A stretch of DNA of 64,000 bases from Micromonospora sp. HK10 (lineage in GTDB: Bacteria; Actinomycetota; Actinomycetes; Mycobacteriales; Micromonosporaceae): NCBI RefSeq assembly GCF_000982955.1, contig NZ_KQ058829.1, forward strand, positions 1-64,000, written 5' to 3'. Below the pieces are notes generated by a model. It made no database searches. It had not been told where the DNA came from and was given only the letters and a program-made list of their open reading frames with translations. The position numbers were made by a program, and so were the translations under genes. Each line of letters opens with the position of its first letter. The stretch's first letter is position 1. Shown here piece after piece: positions 17,895 to 26,942 of this stretch.

Positions 17895-19450
17895 CAACGC
17901 AGCTCGAGCGCCACGGTGACGTAGGAGTGGGCGGGCAGGTCCACCTCGAGCCCTCGGGGGTGGGGGCGCACGCCGGCATGGTCGGTGGGGGCGACGGCGT
18001 CGAGCTGCTCGGGGGTGTTGTGCGCGTCGAGCGCGGTGGCGGTCAGCACCCGCGCGGTGTGCCCGACGACGTCGCGGCCACGCAGGTCCAGGACGAGGAT
18101 GCGATCCGTCTCGGCGTCGAGGTTGGACAGCGACACCAGGGCGGTGTCGCCCTTGGCCGACGCGGACGCCGAGACCAGCGGCAGCTCGGTCCCGTCGACA
18201 GCGCGAGTCTCGACGTCGCGCAGGTGCACCGCGAGGGAGGCGGCGTCGTGGTGGCCGGTGTTCATGGCGAAGACGTGGTACGTCGGGGTGAGCACGAGCG
18301 CCCCGGTGTCGGGGTCGGTGAGGATCATGGCCTGGAGCACGTTGACGGTCTGGGCGATGTTCGCCATGACCACGCGCTCGGCGTGCCGGTGGAACGCGTC
18401 GAAGTGCACGGAGGCGACCAGGGCGTCGCGCAGCGTGTTCTGCTGGTACAGGAAGCCGGGGTTGGTGCCCTTCTCCACGTTCCACCACGTGCCCCACTCG
18501 TCCACGACCAGGCCGACCTTGCGGTGCGGGTCGTAGCGGTCCATGACCGTGGAGTGCCGGGTGAGCAGCTCCTCCATGCGCCGGGCGCGGGCCATCGTCA
18601 CGTACCACTGGCCGGTGCTGAACCCGGTGGCGTCGCCCTTGTCCGACCACGACCCGGCCATCGTGTAGTAGTGCAGCGACACGGCCTGGAACGGGCCCGC
18701 CGGCGCGGCCGGGTCCGCCGCCAGGTCGTCGAACGAGCGCAGGAGCGTCTCGGTCCAGTGCAGGTCGGCCTCGTTCGCGCCCGCCGCGATCCGGTACAGC
18801 AGGTTACCGCCGTGGTTGCGGGTGTAGGTCGCGTACTGCCGGGCCAGCGAGGCGAACTGCTCGGCGCGCAGGTTGCCGCCGCAGCCCCACGCCTCGTTGC
18901 CCAGGCCCCAGAACGGCACCCGCCACGGCTGCTCGCGCCCGTTCGCCCGCCGCAGCGCCGCCATCGGTGAGTCGTCCGCCCGGGTCAGGTACTCCACCCA
19001 GTCCGACATCTCCGCCACCGACCCGGACCCCACGTTCCCCGACACGTACGGGTCCGCGCCGAGCAGCTCGCAGAGGTCCATGAACTCGTGCGTGCCGAAC
19101 GCGTTGTCCTCCACCACGTCGCCCCAGTGCGAGTTGACCATCCGCGGGCGGCTCTCGCGCGGGCCGATGCCGTCACGCCAGTGGTAGTCGTCGGCAAAGC
19201 AGCCGCCCGGCCAGCGCAGGTTCGGAATCGAGATCGCCCGCAACGCCTCGACCACGTCCGAGCGGATGCCCCGCACGTTCGCGACCGGCGAGTCCTCACC
19301 CACCCAGAAGCCGCCGTAGATGCACCGCCCCAGGTGCTCGGCGAAGTGCCCGTACACGTGCCGGCTGATCGTGGCGCCGGGCAGGTCGAGGTCGATCACT
19401 GCGGTCGTGGTCGTCGTCATGGTCTTCCCATCAGTTGCGTGTTCCGTCAT
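17894..19450 (-). CDS. GH51 alpha-L-arabinofuranosidase
   Basis: 518 residues if the first ATG is used; an ATG at 19420 after GGGAAG is equally plausible and removes ten residues. The TIM barrel has [20 protein letters not shown] (residues 78-97), acid/base E186 in [13 protein letters not shown] and nucleophile E318 in VDEWGTWWN, then a C-terminal jelly roll ([19 protein letters not shown]). These are diagnostic for family 51. It is cytoplasmic and removes terminal alpha-L-arabinofuranose from arabinan, arabinoxylan or arabinogalactan fragments. The first ATG lies inside the end of the GH127 gene, so the two are coupled. Confidence 0.93.
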   Translation of the reverse strand: MTEHATDGKTMTTTTTAVIDLDLPGATISRHVYGHFAEHLGRCIYGGFWVGEDSPVANVRGIRSDVVEALRAISIPNLRWPGGCFADDYHWRDGIGPRESRPRMVNSHWGDVVEDNAFGTHEFMDLCELLGADPYVSGNVGSGSVAEMSDWVEYLTRADDSPMAALRRANGREQPWRVPFWGLGNEAWGCGGNLRAEQFASLARQYATYTRNHGGNLLYRIAAGANEADLHWTETLLRSFDDLAADPAAPAGPFQAVSLHYYTMAGSWSDKGDATGFSTGQWYVTMARARRMEELLTRHSTVMDRYDPHRKVGLVVDEWGTWWNVEKGTNPGFLYQQNTLRDALVASVHFDAFHRHAERVVMANIAQTVNVLQAMILTDPDTGALVLTPTYHVFAMNTGHHDAASLAVHLRDVETRAVDGTELPLVSASASAKGDTALVSLSNLDAETDRILVLDLRGRDVVGHTARVLTATALDAHNTPEQLDAVAPTDHAGVRPHPRGLEVDLPAHSYVTVALELR

Positions 19451-21356
19451 TGCAGGCCTCAGCGCGAGGAGCTCGCGGAAGCCAGACGCGCATCGGGCCG
19501 GCGGCGCGGTTGCCCCAGGCCGAGAACGGGATCGCTGTCACCGGGTGCTCGTCGCCGAACTCGGTGGCGGTGTCGGGGCCGTAGAGGCCGTCCGCGGCGT
19601 TGATCACGCGGCACCTCAGGACGAGCGTGTCGCGCTCGCCGACGGTGATCGGCGCGGAGGGCAGGACCGCGAGGTCGTCGACGTCGAGCGGTGCGTCCAG
19701 GTCCGCCTGCTCGACGCAGTAGACAACTGGTCCCCGTTCGACGGCCACCGCTCCGCGCAGCGCGTCGACGCGGTGATGGGCGGTGGTCAGCCGCGGCGTC
19801 AGGTCGAGGTCGAGCAGGTAGCGGGCGCCCGGCTCCAGCGGCGCCCGGGCGTAGCCGTCGCCGTCGCACTCGCGAGGGCCGTCGGGGCCCACCAGGGTGG
19901 CGCGCGACGACCATCCGGGGATGCGCACGGACAGCTCGGCGCCGGGGACGACGTCGCCCTCGACGCGGATCTCGACCCGCCCGTCAACGGGGTAGCCCGT
20001 GACCATCCGGACCGTGCCCGTCCCGAGTTCGGCGGGCAGGTCGACCTCCGCGTCCGCGAGCTGGTGGAGCCAGAGCGCGCCGTCGGTGACGGTGGCGACG
20101 TAGGCGCTCAGCTGAGCGACGGTGCGGGCGATGTTCGGTGGGCAGCAGGCGCACACGTACCAGGGCGCCCGCTCGCGGGGCGCGTTCTCCTCCGAGTGGT
20201 GGTCGCGCCGCTGCTGCAACGGGTTGGCGTAGAAGAACCGGGTGCCGGTCGCGTCCACGGCGGCCGCGAGCGCGTTGTGCACTTCTCGCTCGATGGTCTC
20301 CGCGTACCGGGCGGTGCCGGCGCCGCCGTCGGCCAGGAGCATCCGCCAGGTCCACAGCAGGTCGGCGACGGTGGCGCACGTCTCGGCGTAGGCGCGCTCG
20401 GACGGCAGCTCGTAGTCGTCGCCGAACGCCTCGTCCCGGTGGCGGGACCCGAACGCGCCGGAGAGGTACATCTTGCGGTCGTGCGCGCTGTTCCACTGGG
20501 CGTCCATGGCCCGCAGCAGGGAGTCGTCGCCGGTCTCGACGAACACGTCGGTCACGCCGGCGTTCAGGTAGAGCTGCCGGACGGCGTGTCCGACGGCCGC
20601 CGTCGACTCGCGCACCGGGCGGTGGTCCTGGAAGTAGTGGGCTCCGAGCGACCCGGCGGGCAGCAGTCCGTGCCCGCGCAGGTCGATCATTCTGGATGCG
20701 AGGTCAAGGTACGCGCGCTCCCCCGTCAGCCGGTACAGCTCCACCAGCGCCGTCTCGATCTCGGGGTGTCCGCAGATCCCGTCCTCGCCCCCGGGACCGA
20801 ACCGCTCGACGAGCAGGTCGGCGAGACGGCGGGCGACGTCGAGCAGGTCGGTGCGTCCAGCGGCGCGCACCAGTGCGACGGCCGCCTGGATGAGGTGCCC
20901 GGCGACGTACATCTCGTGCGTCCACTCGAGCGCCGCGAACTTCTTCTCCGGTGCGACGCCCTGAATCCACGTGTGCACGTACCCGGAGGGCTCTTGCACG
21001 TGCGCCACCAGGGCGATGACGTCGTCGAGCCATGAGTCGAACGCGCCCGTGCGGGTGCGGGCGATCTCCCACGCGACGGCCTCGATCACCTTGTAGAGGT
21101 CGGAGTCGGCGAACACGAGGCCGCGGAACTCCGCGTCCGACTCCCCGAGGAGCCGGCGGAAGTTGTCGAGGACACCGGAGACCTCCAGCTGCTCGATGCA
21201 GTGCGGGATGGTGGCCTCGCCGTTCCGCTGCTGCCAGGCTGCCAACGGACCCCCGACAAGGCGCACGGACGGGATCGGCAGCGGCCGGTGCCGCGTCCCG
21301 GCGATCGGGGACGCGGGGACGGCGCGCACGGCGAAAGTGCGCGCAGGGGCGCTCAC
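19431..21356 (-). CDS. GH127 beta-L-arabinofuranosidase (HypBA1-like)
   Basis: 641 residues, GTG start 9 nt after AAGGAG; a nearer ATG is out of frame. The family's zinc-thiolate active site is present: E325 and C327 in [10 protein letters not shown]404 and C405 in VCACCPPN. The spacings (2 and 77 residues) equal those of the Bifidobacterium HypBA1 site, so C404 should be the nucleophile. An alpha/alpha barrel to about residue 430 is followed by beta-sandwiches. Known members release L-arabinose from the beta-1,2-arabinofuranobiose of plant hydroxyproline-rich glycoproteins. No signal peptide. First glycosidase gene after the lacI gene, 67 nt downstream of its stop. Confidence 0.92.
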   Translation of the reverse strand: MSAPARTFAVRAVPASPIAGTRHRPLPIPSVRLVGGPLAAWQQRNGEATIPHCIEQLEVSGVLDNFRRLLGESDAEFRGLVFADSDLYKVIEAVAWEIARTRTGAFDSWLDDVIALVAHVQEPSGYVHTWIQGVAPEKKFAALEWTHEMYVAGHLIQAAVALVRAAGRTDLLDVARRLADLLVERFGPGGEDGICGHPEIETALVELYRLTGERAYLDLASRMIDLRGHGLLPAGSLGAHYFQDHRPVRESTAAVGHAVRQLYLNAGVTDVFVETGDDSLLRAMDAQWNSAHDRKMYLSGAFGSRHRDEAFGDDYELPSERAYAETCATVADLLWTWRMLLADGGAGTARYAETIEREVHNALAAAVDATGTRFFYANPLQQRRDHHSEENAPRERAPWYVCACCPPNIARTVAQLSAYVATVTDGALWLHQLADAEVDLPAELGTGTVRMVTGYPVDGRVEIRVEGDVVPGAELSVRIPGWSSRATLVGPDGPRECDGDGYARAPLEPGARYLLDLDLTPRLTTAHHRVDALRGAVAVERGPVVYCVEQADLDAPLDVDDLAVLPSAPITVGERDTLVLRCRVINAADGLYGPDTATEFGDEHPVTAIPFSAWGNRAAGPMRVWLPRAPRAEACNDGTRN

Positions 21357-21423
21357 GGCATGGTCTCCTTCGACCGAAACGGGCTGGCGGGGCGCGCGGC
21401 GTTCCGCGCATGGGTGCGCGGCC

Positions 21424-22428
21424 CTACGCGCCACCGCGGGTGGAGCCACGCACCACGAGCCGGACGGGCGCGACGACGTGCTCGGCCGGGCCGGTCCAGC
21501 CCGCCATTTGCCGGTGCAGCAGACCCACCGCGGTCTCGGCGACACCTTCATGGTTCGCATCGACGGAGGTGAGGCCGGGCGGGAGGAAGCTCGCCATGTC
21601 GAGGTTGTCGAACCCGGCGAGCTGGACGTCGACGGGCACCCGAAGCCCGCTCTCGGCCAGGGCCGCGACGGCGCCGAGCGCGATGACGTCGGTGACGGCG
21701 AAGACGCCGTCGAAGGGCAGACCGGACGCGATGACGTCGAGCAGGGCATCTCGTGCGGCCGCCGGCGTGTAGGTGGCGATGGGCACGACATAGCGTGGGT
21801 CGACGTCGAGGCCGGCATCGAGAAGTGCGCGCTCCCAGCCAATGCGGCGGTCCGACGTCATCATGTGCGCGGTGTCGAACGTGCAGCCCAGCGCAAGGAT
21901 GCGCCGCGAGCCGTGCTCGATCATGTGCGCCGTCGCGAGGCGGGCGCCCTCTTCGTTCGCCAGCCGCACGTGGTTGAACCGGTCGGGCACGTCACGCTCG
22001 CCGAGCAGCACGATGGGCTTGGAGCTGCGCACCCGGTCCAGCTGGTCGCGGTCGAGGCCGGCGACGGACAGCAGGACGCCGTCGTAGAGCTGGAGTCGCG
22101 CGACGCTCAGCGCCGCCATCTCATGCTCCGGGCTGCCGCTCGTCCGCTCGAGGACGAGGTGCCGGCCCTCGGCCTCGATCAGCGGCGCGATCTTGTCGGC
22201 GACCTCCCCGAAGTAGTCGTGGAAGCTGGGCACGATGAAGGCGACGGTGTCGGTCCGTCCCGCGCGTAGGTGTCGCGCGGTCAGGTTGACCTCGTACCCC
22301 AGAGCCTCGACGGCCGCCATGACCCGGGCACGGGTCGGCTCGCCGACCGGGAGGCGCTCGTTGAGAACGTTCGACACGGTCATGGCCGAGACGCCCGCCG
22401 CGCGGGCGACGTCCGCCATCCTCACCAT
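21424..22428 (-). CDS. LacI-family repressor of the arabinoside/xyloside locus
   Basis: 334 residues. The N-terminal helix-turn-helix (MADVARAAGVSAMTVSNVLN) and hinge helix (LTARHLRAGRTD) are followed by a periplasmic-binding-protein-like effector domain (residues 62-334) ending in APVRLVVRGST. The ATG at 22428 follows GAGGGAGG; a second ATG three codons later is possible. Divergent from the lipoprotein/permease operon and first gene of the minus-strand GH operon, it is the obvious local repressor. TTATCGNTAA sites with the central CG favoured by LacI proteins overlap both promoters. The inducer is probably an imported arabinose- or xylose-containing sugar. Confidence 0.93.
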   Translation of the reverse strand: MVRMADVARAAGVSAMTVSNVLNERLPVGEPTRARVMAAVEALGYEVNLTARHLRAGRTDTVAFIVPSFHDYFGEVADKIAPLIEAEGRHLVLERTSGSPEHEMAALSVARLQLYDGVLLSVAGLDRDQLDRVRSSKPIVLLGERDVPDRFNHVRLANEEGARLATAHMIEHGSRRILALGCTFDTAHMMTSDRRIGWERALLDAGLDVDPRYVVPIATYTPAAARDALLDVIASGLPFDGVFAVTDVIALGAVAALAESGLRVPVDVQLAGFDNLDMASFLPPGLTSVDANHEGVAETAVGLLHRQMAGWTGPAEHVVAPVRLVVRGSTRGGA

Positions 22429-22514
22429 GCATCCTCCCTCTCGCGACGTTCTGCCAGCTCAGCAACCACCTCTGGCGATACACTGGCCGCCCGGCCACAC
22501 CGCGGGGCGCCGTC

Positions 22515-22542
22515 ATATTATCGATAAAATGTTTCCTGGCAA
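22515..22542 (-). promoter_or_regulatory. lacI/GH operon promoter with TTATCGATAA operator
   Basis: Read on the minus strand: -35 TTGCCA (22542-22537), 16-bp spacer, -10 TAATAT (22520-22515). The perfect palindrome TTATCGATAA (22518-22527) covers the -10 and the spacer, so a bound repressor would block this promoter. It lies about 90 bp before the lacI start. Confidence 0.7.
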
Positions 22543-22619
22543 GTACGTTCACCGAGCTGACGAGGGCCGGTGAGCCCGTGACGGGGTCGGCACCAGCCCG
22601 CGCCTAGGCGCCACCACGG

Positions 22620-22945
22620 TCACCGTCCCCGCTCGTCCGGGACCCCCGCCACGACGAGGGCGAACCTCATGCCGGCGTCGACGAGGCCGTCCTCGTCGAC
22701 AGCGGACACGAAGGTCTCGAGCCGGACACCGGTACCGGCGTCGGTGACCGCGACCGCGGCGGCGCCACATATCCCGGGTCGCAGCCAACGCCGGGGGCGG
22801 CGGTCCCCCGGACCAGAGCGTGTCGAGGTTGAGGTCGAGACGCCCGGTGTCCGGGCGACCGTGAACGGCGGCGCCCAGGGCACGGTTACCGACCAGGTAG
22901 CAGTCGGCGAACCCGTCGGCGGGGGCGTCGTTCTGAACGGTGCGG
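22620..22945 (-). pseudogene. GH95 alpha-L-fucosidase remnant
   Basis: On the minus strand one frame (22941 to 22801) reads TVQNDAPADGF, then YLVGNRALGAAVHG, then LDLNLDTLWSGGP. This is the N-terminal signature of family GH95 (GNGRLGAMVFGG and LNEDTLWSGGP). After SGGP the frame loses similarity, and a second frame continues to 22620. No start codon or complete domain remains. The piece lies between the two divergent arms of the glycosidase regulon, so the locus probably once encoded a fucosidase as well. Only about 47 residues are clearly recognisable. Confidence 0.7.
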
Positions 22946-23004
22946 CGCCTGAGGCTCGTTGCGATGTGGACCGAGACATCGACGTCTCGCTGCCTGCGCA
23001 GGTC

Positions 23005-23042
23005 TTGACGGCACGCGATCCCATCTCTACTTTATCGCTAAA
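23005..23042 (+). promoter_or_regulatory. Sugar-transport operon promoter with TTATCGCTAA operator
   Basis: -35 TTGACG (23005-23010), exactly 17 bp, -10 TACTTT (23028-23033). TTATCGCTAA (23032-23041) overlaps the -10 and start region and matches the lacI-side operator at 9 of 10 positions. The ATG of the lipoprotein gene is about 90 bp downstream. Confidence 0.75.
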
Positions 23043-23131
23043 ATCGCGACGGAATCGCGACGGGGTGACGGACCTGAGGCCCGCACAGCTTCCGGCCAAC
23101 ATCGCCCGGACAGTTTTCTCGAAGGAGAGAC

Positions 23132-24802
23132 ATGAAGCGTGACCTCAGAGCCGGCGTCCTGCGCCGGACCGGGCGGCCGCTCACCGTGGCCGTCGCGGCC
23201 GCGGTGCTCGTCGCCCTGACTGCCTGCTCGTCGGAGAGCGGGGACAAGGGTGACTCGGCCCTCACTGACGCCGCAGCCATGAAGAACTACGCGGCAGACA
23301 CGACGTTCAAGGCGTCCGAGCCGGTGAAGTTCTCGATGCTCTGGACCGACTGGCCGGAGAACCCGGTCAAGCCCTCGTGGCAGATCTTCAACGAGATCAA
23401 GACGCGCACCAACGTCTCGCTGGAGCTGACGAACATCCCGTTCAGCGACGCGAAGCAGAAGCAGAGCCTGCTCATCAGCTCGGGCGACGCACCGCAGATC
23501 ATCCCGCTGGTCTACACCGGGGACGAGCAGCAGTACGCGGCCGCCGACTCCATCCTGCCGATGAGCGACTACGTGAAGTACATGCCGAACTTCCAGAAGT
23601 ACGTGCAGCAGTGGGACCTGCAGCAGATGATCAACAACCTCCGCCAGGACGACGGGAAGTACTACATGGTCCCCGGCCTGCAGGAGGTCTCAGTCCCGAC
23701 CTTCACGCTCGTCATCCGCAAGGACGTCTTCGAGCAGGTCGCCGGGGGCGTGCCGCAGACCTGGGACGAGCTGCGCAACGCCCTGGTGAAGATCAAGGCG
23801 AAGTACCCCGACTCCAAGCCGCTCGCGGACGGCTTCGAGGGTGCGTCGATGCTCAACTACGCCGCCCACGCGTTCGGCACCGTCGCCGGTTGGGGCTTCG
23901 GCAACGGCACCCAGTTCGACGAGGCGAGCGGCAAGTTCGTCTACGCCGCCACGTCGCCCGGCTACAAGGCCATGGTCGAGTACTTCCACGGCCTGGCCGC
24001 TGACGGTCTGCTCGACACCGAGTCGTTCACGAAGAAGAACGACGGTTCCGGCACCGTGACCGACAAGTTCGCCCAGGGCAAGGTCTTCGCCGCGTCCGGC
24101 TCCAACGGCACGGTCAACGACTTCTCCACCGCGCTCGATGCGGCCGGGCAGAAGGGCAAGTACCAGGTCGTCGAGATCGCCCCGCCGGGCGGTCCTGCTG
24201 GCCAGATCGTCGAGCCGCGCAACTTCTGGAACGGCTTCATGCTCACGACGAAGGCCAAGGACGACCCGCACTTCCTCTCGATGCTGCAGTTCCTGGACTG
24301 GCTGTACTACAGCGCCGAGTCCCGTGACCTGCTGCGCTGGGGCGTGGAGGGCCAGACTTACACGAAGTCGGGCGACAAGTACACGCTCAAGCCCGAATAC
24401 TCGCTGAAGTCCTTCAACATCAACCCCAACGGCAAGACGGACATCGGCACGGACCTCGGCTACTCCAACAACGTCCTGTCCGACTCGACCGAGTCCCGCG
24501 CGCTCAAGGTGAGCTACAACCCGCCCGCATACGTCGACTACATCAACTCCGTCCTGTCGACGCGCAAGCCGCGTGCCCCCTTCCCGCCCGCTCCGCTCAA
24601 CGCCGAGGAACTCGAGCAGGCCGCGCTGCTCGCGACGCCCCTCAAGGACACCGTAGACACCAACACCCTGAAGTTCATCCTCGGCGAGCGCCCCATGAGC
24701 CAGTGGGACGCCTACGTCAACGAGCTGAAGGGCAAGAACCTCCAGGGCTACCTGGATCTGATCAACGGCGCCTACGAGCGGTTCAAGAAGAAGAACGGCT
24801 GA
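23132..24802 (+). CDS. Sugar-binding lipoprotein of ABC importer (LplA-like)
   Basis: 556 residues; GAAGGAGA precedes the ATG. Signal peptide with twin-Arg-like charged N-terminus, hydrophobic core and lipobox LTAC (lipid-anchored C32). The mature part is the long LplA/YtcQ-type cluster of family 1 binding proteins (KFSMLWTDWPENPVKPSWQIFNEIKTRT-type opening, cut here for length, then YYMVPGLQEVSVPTFTLVIR). It captures oligosaccharides outside the membrane for the two permeases that follow. At about 525 mature residues it is longer than usual maltose-type proteins, as in systems for complex plant oligosaccharides. A stable hairpin follows the gene. Confidence 0.93.
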   Translation: MKRDLRAGVLRRTGRPLTVAVAAAVLVALTACSSESGDKGDSALTDAAAMKNYAADTTFKASEPVKFSMLWTDWPENPVKPSWQIFNEIKTRTNVSLELTNIPFSDAKQKQSLLISSGDAPQIIPLVYTGDEQQYAAADSILPMSDYVKYMPNFQKYVQQWDLQQMINNLRQDDGKYYMVPGLQEVSVPTFTLVIRKDVFEQVAGGVPQTWDELRNALVKIKAKYPDSKPLADGFEGASMLNYAAHAFGTVAGWGFGNGTQFDEASGKFVYAATSPGYKAMVEYFHGLAADGLLDTESFTKKNDGSGTVTDKFAQGKVFAASGSNGTVNDFSTALDAAGQKGKYQVVEIAPPGGPAGQIVEPRNFWNGFMLTTKAKDDPHFLSMLQFLDWLYYSAESRDLLRWGVEGQTYTKSGDKYTLKPEYSLKSFNINPNGKTDIGTDLGYSNNVLSDSTESRALKVSYNPPAYVDYINSVLSTRKPRAPFPPAPLNAEELEQAALLATPLKDTVDTNTLKFILGERPMSQWDAYVNELKGKNLQGYLDLINGAYERFKKKNG

Positions 24803-24816
24803 GGCTCGACCTCGTC

Positions 24817-24852
24817 GGTCCGGTGGGGCGCCACCCGGCGCCCCGCCGGACC
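24817..24852 (+). terminator. Intercistronic hairpin after the lipoprotein gene
   Basis: 14-bp stem (GGTCCGGTGGGGCG with its complement, one G-T pair) and 8-nt loop, 14 nt after the stop. Placed between a binding-protein gene and its permease genes, it probably protects the upstream mRNA and lowers read-through rather than ending the operon. Confidence 0.75.
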
Positions 24853-24872
24853 CTCCGCTTGAGGGGTTGGAC

Positions 24873-25907
24873 ATGGAAATCACAGACGAGCGCGCCGACG
24901 ACGTTCTGGTAGCCGGTAAGGCGGCGAGCCCTCCACGAGCTTGGACGGCGCCGGCCCGCTCCATCAGCTCACGCCTGCGGCGCCGTCGGGGCGCGCCCGC
25001 AAAGAAGGTGCCATGGCGCGTGGCACTACGACGCGACGGCGTGCTCTACCTGATGGCCGTCCTGCCGGTCGCGTTCCTGCTGGTGTTCCGGTACGCGCCG
25101 ATGCTGGGCAACGTCATCGCGTTCCGGCGCTTCCGTCCCGGCGGGAGCATGTTCGGCGAGTACTGGGTCGGGCTGCGCTATGTGAAGTTGTTCATCAACG
25201 ACCCGTCGTTCTGGCACGTCTTCTCGAACACCGCCATTCTGGGCGGCCTGACACTGCTTTTCACGTTCCCGCTGCCGATCGTGCTGGCGCTCATGCTCAA
25301 CGAGGTGCGGGTCAGAAAGTTCAAGAAGGTCGTCCAGTCGATCACGTACCTACCGCACTTCCTGTCGGTCGTGATCGTGGCGGGCATACTCATGCAGTTG
25401 TTGTCGCTGCAGGGCACCGTCAACCAGATCATCGAGGCGCTGGGCGGGGACCCGATCTCGTTCCTGGCCCGCGCAGAGTGGTTCCGCACCATCTATGTCG
25501 GGTCCGAGGTCTGGCAGACGGTGGGCTGGGGCACGATCCTCTATCTCGCCGCGCTCACCACCGTGGACTCCTCGCTGTACGAGGCCGCGCGCATCGACGG
25601 CGCCGGCCTGTGGCGGCAGACGTGGCACGTCACCCTCCCCGGCATCCGCCCCACCATGATCACGCTGCTGATCCTCAACATCGGGACGTTCCTCAACGTC
25701 GGCTTCGAGAAGGTCCTGCTGCTGTACACGCCGCTGACCTACGCCACGGGCGACGTCATCTCGACCTACCTGTACCGGGTCGGCCTGCTGTCCAACAACC
25801 TCAGCTATGCGGCGGCGATCGGCCTCTTCCAGGCCTGCATCGGCCTGGTCATGGTGCTGTCCGCGAACTTCATCTCGCGCCGAGTGGTGGGAGCAAGCCT
25901 GTGGTGA
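24873..25907 (+). CDS. ABC sugar permease, LplB-like (CUT1)
   Basis: 344 residues; ATG 6 nt after GAGGGG. A long basic cytoplasmic N-terminus (residues 1-60, RRRRGAPAKK) precedes six membrane segments starting at GVLYLMAVLPVAFLLVF. The ABC coupling motif is EAARIDGAGLWRQTWHVTLP (about residues 231-250). Forms a heterodimer with the next gene product and works with the lipoprotein. No ATPase gene is present in the operon, so a shared MsiK-type ATPase from elsewhere is presumably used. Confidence 0.93.
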   Translation: MEITDERADDVLVAGKAASPPRAWTAPARSISSRLRRRRGAPAKKVPWRVALRRDGVLYLMAVLPVAFLLVFRYAPMLGNVIAFRRFRPGGSMFGEYWVGLRYVKLFINDPSFWHVFSNTAILGGLTLLFTFPLPIVLALMLNEVRVRKFKKVVQSITYLPHFLSVVIVAGILMQLLSLQGTVNQIIEALGGDPISFLARAEWFRTIYVGSEVWQTVGWGTILYLAALTTVDSSLYEAARIDGAGLWRQTWHVTLPGIRPTMITLLILNIGTFLNVGFEKVLLLYTPLTYATGDVISTYLYRVGLLSNNLSYAAAIGLFQACIGLVMVLSANFISRRVVGASLW

Positions 25908-25909
25908 TA

Positions 25910-26839
25910 ATGACGGACACCCTGGCGGCGACAAAGCCGGCGGATGGCGGGAAGCCGGCAGGCCCGCACGACTCGCGTGGGTACAAGGTGTTCACCGTCC
26001 TGAACATGGTGGCCCTGGTGGTGATCTGCGCGGTGACGCTCTATCCGTTCATCACGCTGCTCGCGCAGTCGTTCTCCAGCGCCGGTGCCATCAAGGCGGG
26101 CCTGGTCAACGCAGTCCCCGTCGGCTTCAATGTCCGCACATACGAGGCGGTGTTGCAGGACGGTCGCTTCTGGACCAGTTACGGCAACACCGTGCTCTAC
26201 ACCGTCGTGGGGACCACTATCGCGATGGTGCTCACCACCACCTTCGCGTACGTCATCTCCAAGCGGCATCTGCGCGGACGAAACGCCCTCATCGGCCTCG
26301 CCGTGTTCACCATGTTCTTCAACGGCGGCATCATCCCGAACTACGTCCTGATCTCCTCGCTCGGGATGAAGAACACGCTCTGGGCGGTCGTACTGCCGCC
26401 AGCGCTCTCCGTCTTCAACCTGCTGGTCATGAAGTCGTTCTTCGAGAATCTCCCCCAGGAGCTTGAGGAAGCCGCCCAGATCGACGGGCTCGGTACGTTC
26501 GGCACCTTCATCCGGATCGTGCTGCCGCTGTCGAAGGCCATCTTGGCGACGATGGTCCTGTTCTACGCGGTCGCCTACTGGAATGACTGGTTCACTGCCT
26601 TCCTCTACCTCGACAAGAGCGACCTCTTCCCGCTGTCGCTCTTCCTTCGCAACCTCATCGCGGGCGCGTCGACCACCGCTAGCGAAAGCGCCGCTGCCGC
26701 CGGCACGACCTCTGCCGCCATCTCCCCCAACATCCAGGCCGTGTCGATGATCCTGGCGATCATCCCGATTCTGTTCATCTACCCGTTCGTGCAGCGGTAC
26801 TTCGTGTCGGGCGTGATGCTCGGCTCCGTCAAGGGGTGA
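25910..26839 (+). CDS. ABC sugar permease, LplC/YtcP-like (CUT1)
   Basis: 309 residues from the ATG; a GTG at 25901, overlapping the previous stop and better spaced from GGGAGC, is an alternative start. Six membrane helices begin at VFTVLNMVALVVICAVTLYPF. The coupling motif is EEAAQIDGLGTFGTFIRIVLP, and the protein ends SGVMLGSVKG as usual for the YtcP branch. An Ala/Ser/Thr-rich insert (about residues 258-275) lies before the last helix. Second half of the importer channel. A 6-bp hairpin (26875-26890) lies before the GH36 gene. Confidence 0.93.
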   Translation: MTDTLAATKPADGGKPAGPHDSRGYKVFTVLNMVALVVICAVTLYPFITLLAQSFSSAGAIKAGLVNAVPVGFNVRTYEAVLQDGRFWTSYGNTVLYTVVGTTIAMVLTTTFAYVISKRHLRGRNALIGLAVFTMFFNGGIIPNYVLISSLGMKNTLWAVVLPPALSVFNLLVMKSFFENLPQELEEAAQIDGLGTFGTFIRIVLPLSKAILATMVLFYAVAYWNDWFTAFLYLDKSDLFPLSLFLRNLIAGASTTASESAAAAGTTSAAISPNIQAVSMILAIIPILFIYPFVQRYFVSGVMLGSVKG

Positions 26840-26942
26840 CCGTAGGCGCGGACAGCCGTGCGGCAGACCGTCGTCGGCCTTCGTAGGCCGCAAGGTCGGC
26901 TCGGCGATGGCGGCATTGACACGGTCGTTCGAAGGAGTAGCT

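Noticed and set aside
19421..19450. Ten extra residues at the GH51 N-terminus as a signal peptide
   Set aside because: The segment is polar and lacks a hydrophobic core, so it is only an alternative start.
22669..23142. 157-codon plus-strand frame in front of the sugar lipoprotein gene
   Set aside because: It runs through the GH95 remnant in antisense, the promoter and the operator; no protein motif.
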